Part shown: piece after piece, positions 7,965 through 14,163 of the stretch | How the letters are laid out: each line of letters starts with the position of its first letter | How positions within the stretch are numbered: position 1 is the stretch's first letter | From: SUG1106 sp051883095 | GTDB taxonomy: Bacteria; Bacillota; Clostridia; Peptostreptococcales; Anaerovoracaceae | DNA: 15,958 nt | Assembly: GCA_051883095.1 (NCBI GenBank) | Contig: JBJETB010000016.1 | Span: forward strand, 1 to 15,958 | Direction: 5' to 3' | Program-made: the position numbers and the translations under genes | Notes under the pieces: generated by a model | Told to the model about the DNA's origin: nothing | The model's input: only the letters and a program-made list of their open reading frames with translations | Databases searched by the model: none

Positions 7965-8088
7965 ATGTCGTATTAAAAATGAAAATAAATGATTTCATAC
8001 AGCATGGCATACCATTTTCTGACAAACTAGCATCCGCTCGACCAAAAATGCTGTATGAAAATCAGATAAAGCCATTTTGATACGACAT
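7965..8088. repeat. Nested inverted-repeat element A (124 bases)
   Basis: The outer arms ATGTCGTAT (7965-7973) and ATACGACAT (8080-8088) are exact complements and extend inward through a G:U pair and four A:T pairs. Inside them, TTTCATACAGCAT (7993-8005) and ATGCTGTATGAAA (8048-8060) are exact 13-base complements around a 42-base loop (8006-8047). The inner pair is a variant of the same motif (GTCG changed to GCTG) with the matching change on both arms. It begins 9 bases after the mtgA stop codon. Confidence 0.8.
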
Positions 8089-8107
8089 ATATTGGAGAAA
8101 ACATAAA

Positions 8108-8152
8108 AAATGTCGTATGAAATGTCATTTTTCTTGATTTCATACGACATTT
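8108..8152. repeat. Inverted-repeat element B
   Basis: The arm AAATGTCGTATGAAAT (8108-8123) is matched exactly by its reverse complement (8137-8152) around a 13-base loop, giving a perfect 16-bp stem. It carries the consensus form of the motif shared with elements A and C. It ends directly before the terminator at 8154. Confidence 0.85.
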
Positions 8153-8153
8153 G

Positions 8154-8175
8154 ACCGCGAAAGGTGCGGTTTTTT
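8154..8175 (+). terminator. Intrinsic terminator for the feoB-mtgA transcript
   Basis: ACCGC (8154-8158), a 7-base loop GAAAGGT, GCGGT (8166-8170) and a run of six T (8170-8175) form a classic rho-independent terminator on the plus strand. It lies about 200 bases after mtgA, so elements A and B would be part of that transcript's 3' untranslated region. Confidence 0.75.
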
Positions 8176-8191
8176 ATCTCCTCACATGCAG

Positions 8192-8232
8192 ATGTCGTAT
8201 GAATCATTTGAAATTCAATTTTCATACGACAT
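8192..8232. repeat. Inverted-repeat element C
   Basis: ATGTCGTATGAA (8192-8203) and TTCATACGACAT (8221-8232) are exact 12-base complements. The 17-base interior holds its own small dyad, TTGAA/TTCAA. It is the last of the four motif pairs and lies 37 bases beyond the stop codon of the convergent alcohol dehydrogenase gene, so it may form the 3' end of that minus-strand transcript. Confidence 0.8.
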
Positions 8233-8269
8233 GCACCGTAACAATTATGCGTTTTTTGTTTAAAAGAAC

Positions 8270-9469
8270 TTAAGCATTTCTGATAGTGCTGATGCACTTT
8301 TCAAAGTCTGCTTTATCCCATACTACAGGCACAGGATAGAGAGGATTTGCTTCCTTCATGGCCCACTCTATAATCTGAGGGACATCTTCGTCCTTGATGA
8401 CATCAAGACCTGCAGGAATGTTCATTTTAGCCTTTGATTCCTCAATCCAGCTGATGAATTTTTCTGCCTTTTCCGCATCGTTGGCACCTGTCATTCCACA
8501 GACCTCAGCCAGACGGGCCAGTCTCTCGTGAGCGGCCGGACCGAATTGCCTCATTACATGAGGGAGAATTACGGACATTGCCAGTCCGTGAGGTGTTCCG
8601 TAAAGCCCACCCAGGGTGTGGCCGATGGCGTGGACATAGCCTACGCAGCCTCTTGTAAAGGCACGGCCTGCATAGAAGGCGGCCTTCTGCATGTTCTGAC
8701 GTGCTTCAAGATTGCTGCCGTCACAGTACGCCGTGTATAAATTATCGTAGATGAGTTTTACTGCATCTTCGGCCAGCTTCTTTTCAAGCTTGCTGTTATA
8801 TGTATTGTTGGTATAGGATTCTACTGCGTGGCACAGAGCATCCATACCTGTGGTGGAAGTTACCTTAGGCGGCAGGCCTACAGTAAGTTCCGGGTCTAAT
8901 ACCGCATACTTCGGCATGAGGCTGGTATCGTTCATGGATGCCTTGTGGTGAGTCTTTTCGTTGGTTATTACTGCAGCGACAGTGGTTTCCGAACCTGTGC
9001 CTGCAGTGGTAGGTACCGCGAAGATAGTAGGAATTCTGTGAAGGACTTTGAAAAGCCCCTGAAGCTGTTCTACTGTCTTGCCTTTCTTTACAGCCATAGC
9101 TCCGATGCCTTTGCAGCAGTCCATAGGAGAGCCGCCTCCAAAGGCCACCATAGCCTGACAGCCGCTTTCCCTGAAAAGTTTCAGGCCTTCGTTTACATTT
9201 CTGTCAGTAGGGTTAGGCTGAACTCCGTCGTAAATCACATATTCGATACCTGCAGCATCCATGGCATCCAGCATACCCTTAGGCAGTCCAAGATCCATGA
9301 GGACTTTATCCGTTACTACCAGTACCTTGTTATATCCTTTTTTCCTGATAAGGTCGGGCAGCTGTTTTACTGAGCCGGCGCCTTCGAGAGTTTCCGGCAT
9401 TCCCCACGGAATCAGGTACATGCCGATTTTAAATACAGCCTGATAAATTCTGCAATACATCTTTCCCAT
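8270..9469 (-). CDS. Iron-containing (group III) alcohol dehydrogenase
   Basis: This is a cytoplasmic NAD(P)-dependent, metal-dependent alcohol dehydrogenase of the Fe-ADH family (PF00465) that interconverts an alcohol and an aldehyde. Numbered from MGKMYC, the nucleotide-binding GGGSPMD is at 111-117 and the family signature PTTAGTGSE at 153-161. Metal ligands are D210 and H214 (in GMDALCHAVE) and H280 and H294 (in HAIGHTLGGLYGTPHG), with the same spacing as FucO. The complete domain of 399 residues is normal. An in-frame ATG 33 bases further upstream is rejected because AAAGGAGG (minus strand, 9477-9484) sits 7 bases before ATG 9469. The gene is last in the AOR operon, 13 bases after the ferredoxin stop, which suggests it acts on the same aldehyde. 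Substrate is not readable from sequence. Confidence 0.93.
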   Translation of the reverse strand: MGKMYCRIYQAVFKIGMYLIPWGMPETLEGAGSVKQLPDLIRKKGYNKVLVVTDKVLMDLGLPKGMLDAMDAAGIEYVIYDGVQPNPTDRNVNEGLKLFRESGCQAMVAFGGGSPMDCCKGIGAMAVKKGKTVEQLQGLFKVLHRIPTIFAVPTTAGTGSETTVAAVITNEKTHHKASMNDTSLMPKYAVLDPELTVGLPPKVTSTTGMDALCHAVESYTNNTYNSKLEKKLAEDAVKLIYDNLYTAYCDGSNLEARQNMQKAAFYAGRAFTRGCVGYVHAIGHTLGGLYGTPHGLAMSVILPHVMRQFGPAAHERLARLAEVCGMTGANDAEKAEKFISWIEESKAKMNIPAGLDVIKDEDVPQIIEWAMKEANPLYPVPVVWDKADFEKCISTIRNA

Positions 9470-9482
9470 AATTTTTCCTCCT

Positions 9483-9890
9483 TTAGAAGTGTACCGCGTC
9501 AATAGGACATACCTTGGCGCATATTCTGCAATCTATGCAATCCTCCGGCCTTGCAAGCCGGGCTATTGTATTGATGTCACCGTGAAATTTAGGAGCTTCG
9601 ATTTCGAGGCAGTTCTTCGGACAGCTCTCCACGCAGACGCTGCAGCCGACACATATGGTTTCGTCAAAGGCCGGTTTTTTCCAGTCTCCTTTTGGAATCT
9701 TAACGGTTTCCTGCCCATGGTTATTGCGGATAGCTCCGAAAGCGCACAGCTTGCCGCAAAACCCGCAATCGATACATTTTTCCGGGTCGATGGTGTGAAC
9801 TTCCTTGAGATTACCCGAAATGGCTCCCACAGGACAGCTTTTGGCACAAAGCCGGCAGCCTGCGCAGCTCGAAATTATTTTATATGACAA
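9483..9890 (-). CDS. Ferredoxin-like electron-transfer subunit with four [4Fe-4S] motifs
   Basis: At 135 residues it has sixteen cysteines in four CxxCxxCxxxC sets: C9/12/15/19, C39/42/45/49, C80/83/86/90 and C118/121/124/128. This is two bacterial-type 2[4Fe-4S] ferredoxin modules in tandem. Three of the four sets end in CP. Small four-cluster subunits of this type accompany some AOR-family tungsten enzymes, as in AorA-like and WorS/XorS-like proteins, carrying electrons from the pterin site. The start is TTG at 9890, with GGGAGG (minus strand, 9900-9905) 9 bases upstream. No better ATG lies between it and the first cysteine motif. It sits between the sulfur-carrier and alcohol dehydrogenase genes in one operon, so the partner is most likely the neighbouring AOR. 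Confidence 0.9.
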   Translation of the reverse strand: MSYKIISSCAGCRLCAKSCPVGAISGNLKEVHTIDPEKCIDCGFCGKLCAFGAIRNNHGQETVKIPKGDWKKPAFDETICVGCSVCVESCPKNCLEIEAPKFHGDINTIARLARPEDCIDCRICAKVCPIDAVHF

Positions 9891-9910
9891 TTTAAAGCAC
9901 CTCCCGATAA

Positions 9911-10153
9911 TCAGCCGCCGCCGGACGGTGCGAGAAATACCAGTTCGTCGCCGTCACTGACCTTGGATGAGATTTTTGCCTGTTTACCGTTGAGCATTAT
10001 GACGCAGTTTTTGTATTCTGCCAGTGTCATGCCTGTGGCTTCTGCCATGAGGGAGCAGGCTTCCTTTACAGTTCTGACATTCTGAGAGTCGGCTTCAAGA
10101 CCCTTGCATCCCGTCTTCAGGCGAAGGGAGCCGAAGAGTTTAATCTTGATCAC
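9911..10153 (-). CDS. MoaD/ThiS-like ubiquitin-fold sulfur carrier protein
   Basis: This 80-residue beta-grasp protein starts MIKIKLFGSLR, has the region DGDELVFLAPSGGG at the C-terminus, and ends in the Gly-Gly needed for adenylation and thiocarboxylate formation. MoaD supplies the dithiolene sulfurs of molybdopterin or tungstopterin. The GTG start at 10153 overlaps the AOR stop as GTGA (10150-10153), so translation is probably coupled. GGAGG (minus strand, 10163-10167) lies 9 bases upstream, inside the AOR coding end. Dedicated MoaD-like proteins next to AOR genes are known, and the position here argues for cofactor supply to that enzyme. A ThiS role in thiamine synthesis is possible on fold alone but has no support nearby. 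Confidence 0.85.
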   Translation of the reverse strand: MIKIKLFGSLRLKTGCKGLEADSQNVRTVKEACSLMAEATGMTLAEYKNCVIMLNGKQAKISSKVSDGDELVFLAPSGGG

Positions 10154-12147
10154 CTGGATGCACCTCCTGACGATGACCTGAATTCTTCGCAGGTCACTTT
10201 ATAGCTGTCCAGCTTGTCGAGACCAAGCTTGCGCAGAGTCTTAGGTGTAGGCACACCATCATCGCTCCAGCCTCTTGCGTGGTAATATACATTTTTCATT
10301 CTTTCCAGAGGCACCTTAGTGGACTCATCACCTTCTACCTGAGGCACATCGGTGAGCCTTGCAGGGAGAGAGTCATCCTTACGGCTGATACCGAAGCGGG
10401 AGTTTATATGTCTCTCCAGAGTATAGCCCCGTTTGCCTGCCTTGAAGAAAGAACCGAAGGTTACAGGCATTCCGGTCACCAGGTGAAGTGCCTTGGACTG
10501 GTTGAATATTACCGGCAGATGGAAGCATACCATGCCCGGGAATTTATTAAGCAGTCTGAGAACGGGACCTATTACAGGTACCGCTTTGCAGAAAAGTCTG
10601 GTGTACCAGCTGTGAGGGTGGCTGATCAGTGGAGGCGGGAAGAATGCGTATGTAGTGAACAGGCACTGGCCGCAGGATGATACACCCTCCATCAGATCCT
10701 GGAAAATTACCGTAAAGTCAGGCTTGCCGTGAGGTGTCTGCGCATTGACGTTCAGACTGAGTCCTTCTATAAGCACCATGTATCCGCCGTTAAGGTGGCA
10801 GCCGCCTCTGTTGGATACGGCATATCCAAGTCCCAGACCCACAGATCTTCTCGGTTCATAGGCCGCCAGCTCCATTCCCTTGGAGTGGATGGCAAACTCC
10901 TTGCCGCCGTACTTTTCGGAGCACCATCTGGAGCCGTTTGCCAGCTCGTCGCCGACGCCCCGGCGGTATGCAATGTCTTTCCATACCTGAGATATTTTAT
11001 CTTTATTTTCTTCATTAAACTCAAGGCCGTTGTCCCAGAGGCCTTTTTCGTTTGCCTCCATGGCATAGGCCAGAGTGCTTGCAGCGGAGATGGTATCCAT
11101 GCCCAGCTCGTCAAGCTCGTAGTTCCATTTAAGAATGGAGTAAAGGTCGTTATTGAGTATGCCGCCGCCCAGAAGGCCAAGAGTTTCAAGCTCGGGCCCT
11201 TTTACAGCCTTGCCCTCTACCTCGACGGTACGGGCGCACTTGATAGGGCATGTAAGACATCCCTTGTTTACAATATTATATTCTTCGGCCAGAGTTTCGC
11301 CGTTTACCATTTCGAAGTCGTCGTACTGTCCGTAATTGTAGTTCTTGGTGGAAAGCTGACCTCTCATCTGCATGGTGGATACAAGCCCTGCCGTACCCAG
11401 GCGCGGAAGCTGATCCCCTGTAAGAGGATGAGACTTGAGATACTTAAACCACTTTTTGTTAAGGGCATCCAGCTTTTCACGGTCGTAAACCTGTACCTCA
11501 TGATTGCCGGAAACGGTAATGGCCTTAAGGTTTTTCCATCCCATTACAGCGCCGGTACCGCCTCTGCCTGCCAGCCTTTCGTTGCTGACGATGGATGCGT
11601 AGAGCACCAGATTTTCCCCGGCGGGACCGATTACTATCTTGCCGTTTTTGACGGCTTTGTCGCCGTTTTCGGAAGCCAGTTTTTCGTCCAGAACCTGCTG
11701 AACATTTCCTGTGTGCATTCCCCAGATATCGTCTGCATCGCGGAATGAAAAGCTGTCATTATGTATGTGCAGCCAGACAGGCTTGGGGCTTCTGCCGCTG
11801 ATTACCAGAGCGTCAAATCCCGCCTTTTTAAGGTAGTATCCGAAGTTGCCTCCGCAGTTGGAAGATGTAAGGATGCCTGTCTGCGGAGAGAGTGTGGATA
11901 TATTAAAACGGCTGGAGCTTGGTGCACCGGAACCGGTGAAGGGACCGGTGGTGATTACCAGCATGTTTTCTTCGGAAAACGCAGGAGTATCCTTTTTCAG
12001 ATTATCTCCCAGTATCTTGGCCGCCATGGTCTTGCCGCCTATATAGAGCCTTCTCTCTTCGTCTGTCCAGGGATATTCATTTGTCTGGCCGGTGGTAAGG
12101 TCGATATGCATCACCTTGCCCATGTAGCCTCCATAGTTTGTAGACAT
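10150..12147 (-). CDS. Aldehyde ferredoxin oxidoreductase family (probable tungstopterin) catalytic subunit
   Basis: AOR-family enzymes use a bis-pterin tungsten site and one [4Fe-4S] cluster to oxidise aldehydes to acids with ferredoxin, or the reverse. The N-terminal domain (about 1-210) has GGYMGKVMHIDLTTG, an IGGKTMAAKIL segment and RLAGRGGTGAVMGWKNLKAI, all typical of the family. Cluster ligands C297, C300 and C304 (CLTCPIKC) pair with a distant Cys in SCGQC (492 or 495), matching the known 288/291/295/494 layout. The pterin region has DELGMDTIS (346-354), the active-site area has GPELETLG (317-324), and NRGGCHL has H451 near the expected active-site His. At 665 residues it is longer than the usual 600-620, mostly in the C-terminal third after 500. 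A leader with AAGGAGAGG precedes ATG 12147. It is first in the operon. AOR, formaldehyde, GAP or BamB-like substrates cannot be separated here; context favours an ordinary aldehyde. Confidence 0.92.
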   Translation of the reverse strand: MSTNYGGYMGKVMHIDLTTGQTNEYPWTDEERRLYIGGKTMAAKILGDNLKKDTPAFSEENMLVITTGPFTGSGAPSSSRFNISTLSPQTGILTSSNCGGNFGYYLKKAGFDALVISGRSPKPVWLHIHNDSFSFRDADDIWGMHTGNVQQVLDEKLASENGDKAVKNGKIVIGPAGENLVLYASIVSNERLAGRGGTGAVMGWKNLKAITVSGNHEVQVYDREKLDALNKKWFKYLKSHPLTGDQLPRLGTAGLVSTMQMRGQLSTKNYNYGQYDDFEMVNGETLAEEYNIVNKGCLTCPIKCARTVEVEGKAVKGPELETLGLLGGGILNNDLYSILKWNYELDELGMDTISAASTLAYAMEANEKGLWDNGLEFNEENKDKISQVWKDIAYRRGVGDELANGSRWCSEKYGGKEFAIHSKGMELAAYEPRRSVGLGLGYAVSNRGGCHLNGGYMVLIEGLSLNVNAQTPHGKPDFTVIFQDLMEGVSSCGQCLFTTYAFFPPPLISHPHSWYTRLFCKAVPVIGPVLRLLNKFPGMVCFHLPVIFNQSKALHLVTGMPVTFGSFFKAGKRGYTLERHINSRFGISRKDDSLPARLTDVPQVEGDESTKVPLERMKNVYYHARGWSDDGVPTPKTLRKLGLDKLDSYKVTCEEFRSSSGGASR

Positions 12148-12176
12148 ATTATCCTCTCCTTAAAGGTTATATATTA

Positions 12177-12222
12177 ATTGTATCACTTTTAATACATATA
12201 TACTAGCCTTTTTTTAAATCAA
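12177..12222 (-). promoter_or_regulatory. Probable promoter of the AOR operon
   Basis: Read on the minus strand, TGATACAAT (12177-12185) is an extended -10 element (TGnTACAAT) about 30 bases before the AOR ATG. The matching -35 position is poor (TAGTAT). An alternative TTGATT (12217-12222) followed after 16 bases by TATATG offers a second, weaker start site. Which is used cannot be told from sequence. Confidence 0.4.
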
Positions 12223-12253
12223 TGTTAAAAAGGGGGATTTAGTGGGAAGTGGC

Positions 12254-12268
12254 GGAATAGAATATTCC
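12254..12268. promoter_or_regulatory. Palindrome just upstream of the GH18 ribosome binding site
   Basis: GGAATA-GAA-TATTCC is a perfect 15-base dyad ending 6 bases before the AAAGGGGAGG ribosome binding site. It could be an operator or a small leader hairpin that modulates translation. Short AT-rich dyads also arise by chance, so support is modest. Confidence 0.3.
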
Positions 12269-12288
12269 TGTAAAGGGGAGGTGATTCT

Positions 12289-13227
12289 TTGCCTGATTAT
12301 ATAGTAAACGGCTATGCGTATCCGTCTATTGCGCCCGGAACACTGCAGTGGTGGCTGCCCAGGCTTACGTGGCTTTCATCTTTCAGCTACGGTTTTACCG
12401 GCAGCGGAGAGCTTGTAAATCTGGAAGACTATAACCTCATAGAGCCGGCCAGAGCTGCAGGTGTGAAAGTGCTGATGGTGCTGACACCCCTGGATGAAAA
12501 CGGCATGTTTAACGATAATATCGCTATCCAGGTCTTTAACAATCCGGCTGCAGAGGAAAATCTGATAGATAATATAGAGAGAAACATTAAAGACAAAGGG
12601 ATGAACGGAGTGGATTTTGACTTCGAATATCTGGCCGCTGAATACGCTGATGATTATGTGGAACTGGTTGCCCGTACACGTGAAAGACTGTCGCCTCAAG
12701 GTTATCTGACCACCGTAGCTCTGGCTCCGAAGACCAGTATAGACCAGCCTGGGCTTCTATATCAGGGCCACGACTATGCAGGAATGGGTCAGGCAGCAGA
12801 TTACTGCCTGCTGATGACTTATGAGTGGGGTTATACATACGGCCCGCCTATGCCTGTATCGCCTATCAACAATGTAAGACGTGTTATCGAGTTCGGCATA
12901 ACCCAGATACCTGCCGAAAAGATTCTCATGGGCATGAGCAACTACGGCTATGACTGGGCTCTGCCATTCGTGGAAGGAGAGAGCCGGGCGGAGAAGCTGA
13001 CCAACTACCAGGCGGAGGCAAGAGCTGCCTATTACGGGGTTCCCATCCAATATGATGAAGAGGCTCAGGCTCCGTTTTTTACCTATACAGCTCCTGACGG
13101 CACAGAACATATAGTCTGGTTTGAGAACGAGCAGAGCTGGACTGCCAGGCTCGCTCTCGTTGAAGAATACGGTCTTGCAGGGGTGAGTATCTGGAACATA
13201 ATGAACATATTTTACGGTGGCATATAA
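12289..13227 (+). CDS. Glycoside hydrolase family 18 protein (YaaH/SleL-like catalytic domain)
   Basis: The whole 312-residue protein is a single GH18 TIM barrel, a fold that cleaves N-acetylglucosamine-containing polymers such as chitin or peptidoglycan. The catalytic strand is GMNGVDFDFEYL, with D109, D111 and the probable proton donor E113. LLMTYEWGY (174-182) is the conserved later strand, and the last strand ends AGVSIWNIMN. The closest resemblance is to spore cortex-type glucosaminidases (YaaH, YdhD, SleL), but the LysM repeats usual in those proteins are absent, as is any signal peptide or anchor. The start is TTG 12289, set by AAAGGGGAGGTGA (12272-12284). Lack of a secretion signal is compatible with mother-cell synthesis and spore-coat deposition, which is an inference. 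It diverges from the AOR operon. Confidence 0.85.
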   Translation: MPDYIVNGYAYPSIAPGTLQWWLPRLTWLSSFSYGFTGSGELVNLEDYNLIEPARAAGVKVLMVLTPLDENGMFNDNIAIQVFNNPAAEENLIDNIERNIKDKGMNGVDFDFEYLAAEYADDYVELVARTRERLSPQGYLTTVALAPKTSIDQPGLLYQGHDYAGMGQAADYCLLMTYEWGYTYGPPMPVSPINNVRRVIEFGITQIPAEKILMGMSNYGYDWALPFVEGESRAEKLTNYQAEARAAYYGVPIQYDEEAQAPFFTYTAPDGTEHIVWFENEQSWTARLALVEEYGLAGVSIWNIMNIFYGGI

Positions 13228-13228
13228 C

Positions 13229-13257
13229 TTTACAAGAACTTAACCCGTTAGTAGAAT
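13229..13257 (+). promoter_or_regulatory. Promoter of the tyrosine recombinase gene
   Basis: TTTACA (13229-13234) and TAGAAT (13252-13257) with a 17-base spacer form a good sigma-A-type promoter right after the GH18 stop. It would give a leader of about 54 bases before ATG 13318, so the recombinase is probably transcribed on its own. Confidence 0.55.
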
Positions 13258-13317
13258 TTAGGGACACACTATTCCTTAAAATCTGGGAAAATACTAAAGA
13301 AAAGAGGTTAAGAAACA

Positions 13318-14121
13318 ATGGAAAACAGACTGGAGGAATTTAAAACTTATCTTTTTGACATGGAACGCTCAATCAACACGGTGGACAGCTATGCACGGTC
13401 AGTGGGAGTGTATTTCAAAAAGTACGACGAAGTCAACAAGAAGAACATGATGGAGTTCAAACAATGGCAGATTGAACAGTGGAAGCCGCGTACCGCCGCC
13501 ATAAGGTGCGTATCCATGAATGTGTACTGCGATTTCATAGGGCATCCGGAGTACAAGGTAAAGAATGTCAAGGTACATAACAGAACCACACTGGAAAACG
13601 TCATAACCATGGAGGAGTATCAGTATTTTCTGGAGTGTCTCAAGGCCGACGGAAATGATAAGCTGTACTACATGATCAAATTCATGGCAGCAACGGGATG
13701 CCGGGCATCAGAGCTTGTACGCCTGGAGAAGAAAAGCCTGAAAACAGGGGAACAGGCTCTCTGGACAAAGGGAAAAGTACGCAAGATACTCATTCCGTGC
13801 AATCTCATTGCAGAGAGCAAATACTATTTTGCCGGGGTGGAATCACGCTATCTTTTCCCTAACAGGTATGGAGATCAGATGACCACCCGCGGCGTGTCGC
13901 AGCAGATGAAAAAGTACGGCCGGAGATACGGCATAAGGGAGGAGGTGCTGCACCCTCACTCCTTCAGACATCTCTTTGCTATACATTTTCTTGAGAAAAA
14001 CAAAAATATAGCTCTGCTGGCTGATATTATGGGCCATGAAAACATGAACACCACAGCCATTTACCTGAGGCTTTCCGCCGAGGAGCAAAAAAAACAGATT
14101 GACAACACGGTAAATTGGTAG
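13318..14121 (+). CDS. Tyrosine recombinase (phage-integrase family), stand-alone
   Basis: This DNA strand-exchange enzyme has a SAM-like N-terminal core-binding domain (about 1-90) and a C-terminal catalytic domain. The catalytic set is complete: R129 in TGCRASELV, Lys 151 or 153 in TKGKVRK, H214 and R217 in HPHSFRH, H240 in IMGHEN, and nucleophile Y249 in TTAIYLR. At 267 residues it is shorter than XerC/XerD (about 295-300), and the N-terminal region is compact. The ribosome site is modest (AGAGG 13303-13307, 10 bases before the ATG). No excisionase, relaxase, phage gene or obvious attachment repeat is nearby, so it does not look like the end of an integrated element. It may be a resident recombinase acting elsewhere, such as on an invertible region or a dimer-resolution site. 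Confidence 0.9.
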   Translation: MENRLEEFKTYLFDMERSINTVDSYARSVGVYFKKYDEVNKKNMMEFKQWQIEQWKPRTAAIRCVSMNVYCDFIGHPEYKVKNVKVHNRTTLENVITMEEYQYFLECLKADGNDKLYYMIKFMAATGCRASELVRLEKKSLKTGEQALWTKGKVRKILIPCNLIAESKYYFAGVESRYLFPNRYGDQMTTRGVSQQMKKYGRRYGIREEVLHPHSFRHLFAIHFLEKNKNIALLADIMGHENMNTTAIYLRLSAEEQKKQIDNTVNW

Positions 14122-14128
14122 TTATGAT
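14099..14128 (+). promoter_or_regulatory. Promoter of the AI-2E family gene, inside the recombinase 3' end
   Basis: TTGACA (14099-14104) and TATGAT (14123-14128) are separated by 18 bases. The -35 box lies in the last codons of the recombinase gene. Transcription would begin near 14135, giving a leader of about 29 bases. The two adjacent genes can therefore be expressed separately. Confidence 0.6.
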
Positions 14129-14163
14129 ATAGTATCAGACAGTCTGAAGAAAAGGGTGAAAAA

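Larger units (their letters stand above)
7957..8269. other. 313-base intergenic region between convergent genes, filled by structured repeats
   Basis: This stretch holds inverted-repeat elements A, B and C and one plus-strand terminator. The 13-base motif (consensus ATGTCGTATGAAA) occurs eight times in strictly alternating orientation. The remaining sequence is AT-rich with no credible gene. A 100-codon minus-strand open frame runs through the repeats but lacks a plausible ribosome binding site and family resemblance. Confidence 0.75.

Noticed and set aside
7965..8232. CRISPR array
   Set aside because: The repeats alternate in orientation, are only 13 bases long, have irregular spacing and have no cas genes nearby.
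7995..8297. 100-codon minus-strand open frame
   Set aside because: It runs across the inverted repeats, overlaps the end of the alcohol dehydrogenase gene, and has no credible ribosome binding site or family resemblance.
9470..9502. Upstream ATG (9502) as start of the alcohol dehydrogenase
   Set aside because: The frame from 9502 translates through the ribosome binding site itself and overlaps the ferredoxin stop. The AAAGGAGG fits ATG 9469 exactly.
10729..11748. Long plus-strand open frame opposite the AOR gene
   Set aside because: The minus-strand AOR carries conserved cluster and pterin motifs throughout this span; the plus-strand translation shows none and lacks a ribosome binding site.
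10150..12147. BamB-type benzoyl-CoA reductase subunit
   Set aside because: No other Bam subunits are in the operon. The alcohol dehydrogenase points to aldehyde chemistry.
12195..12205. Sigma-E-like -10 (CATATATACTA) for the GH18 gene
   Set aside because: It lies about 85 bases upstream with no convincing -35 partner, in AT-rich sequence where such matches are common.
8265..13244. Shared AAGAACTTAA at 8265 and 13235 as possible recombination sites
   Set aside because: Ten AT-rich bases shared once over 5 kb is expected by chance, and neither copy lies in a symmetrical core.
13318..14121. Prophage or integrative element marked by the recombinase
   Set aside because: No phage, conjugation, excisionase or tRNA genes lie nearby, and codon use looks like that of the neighbours.
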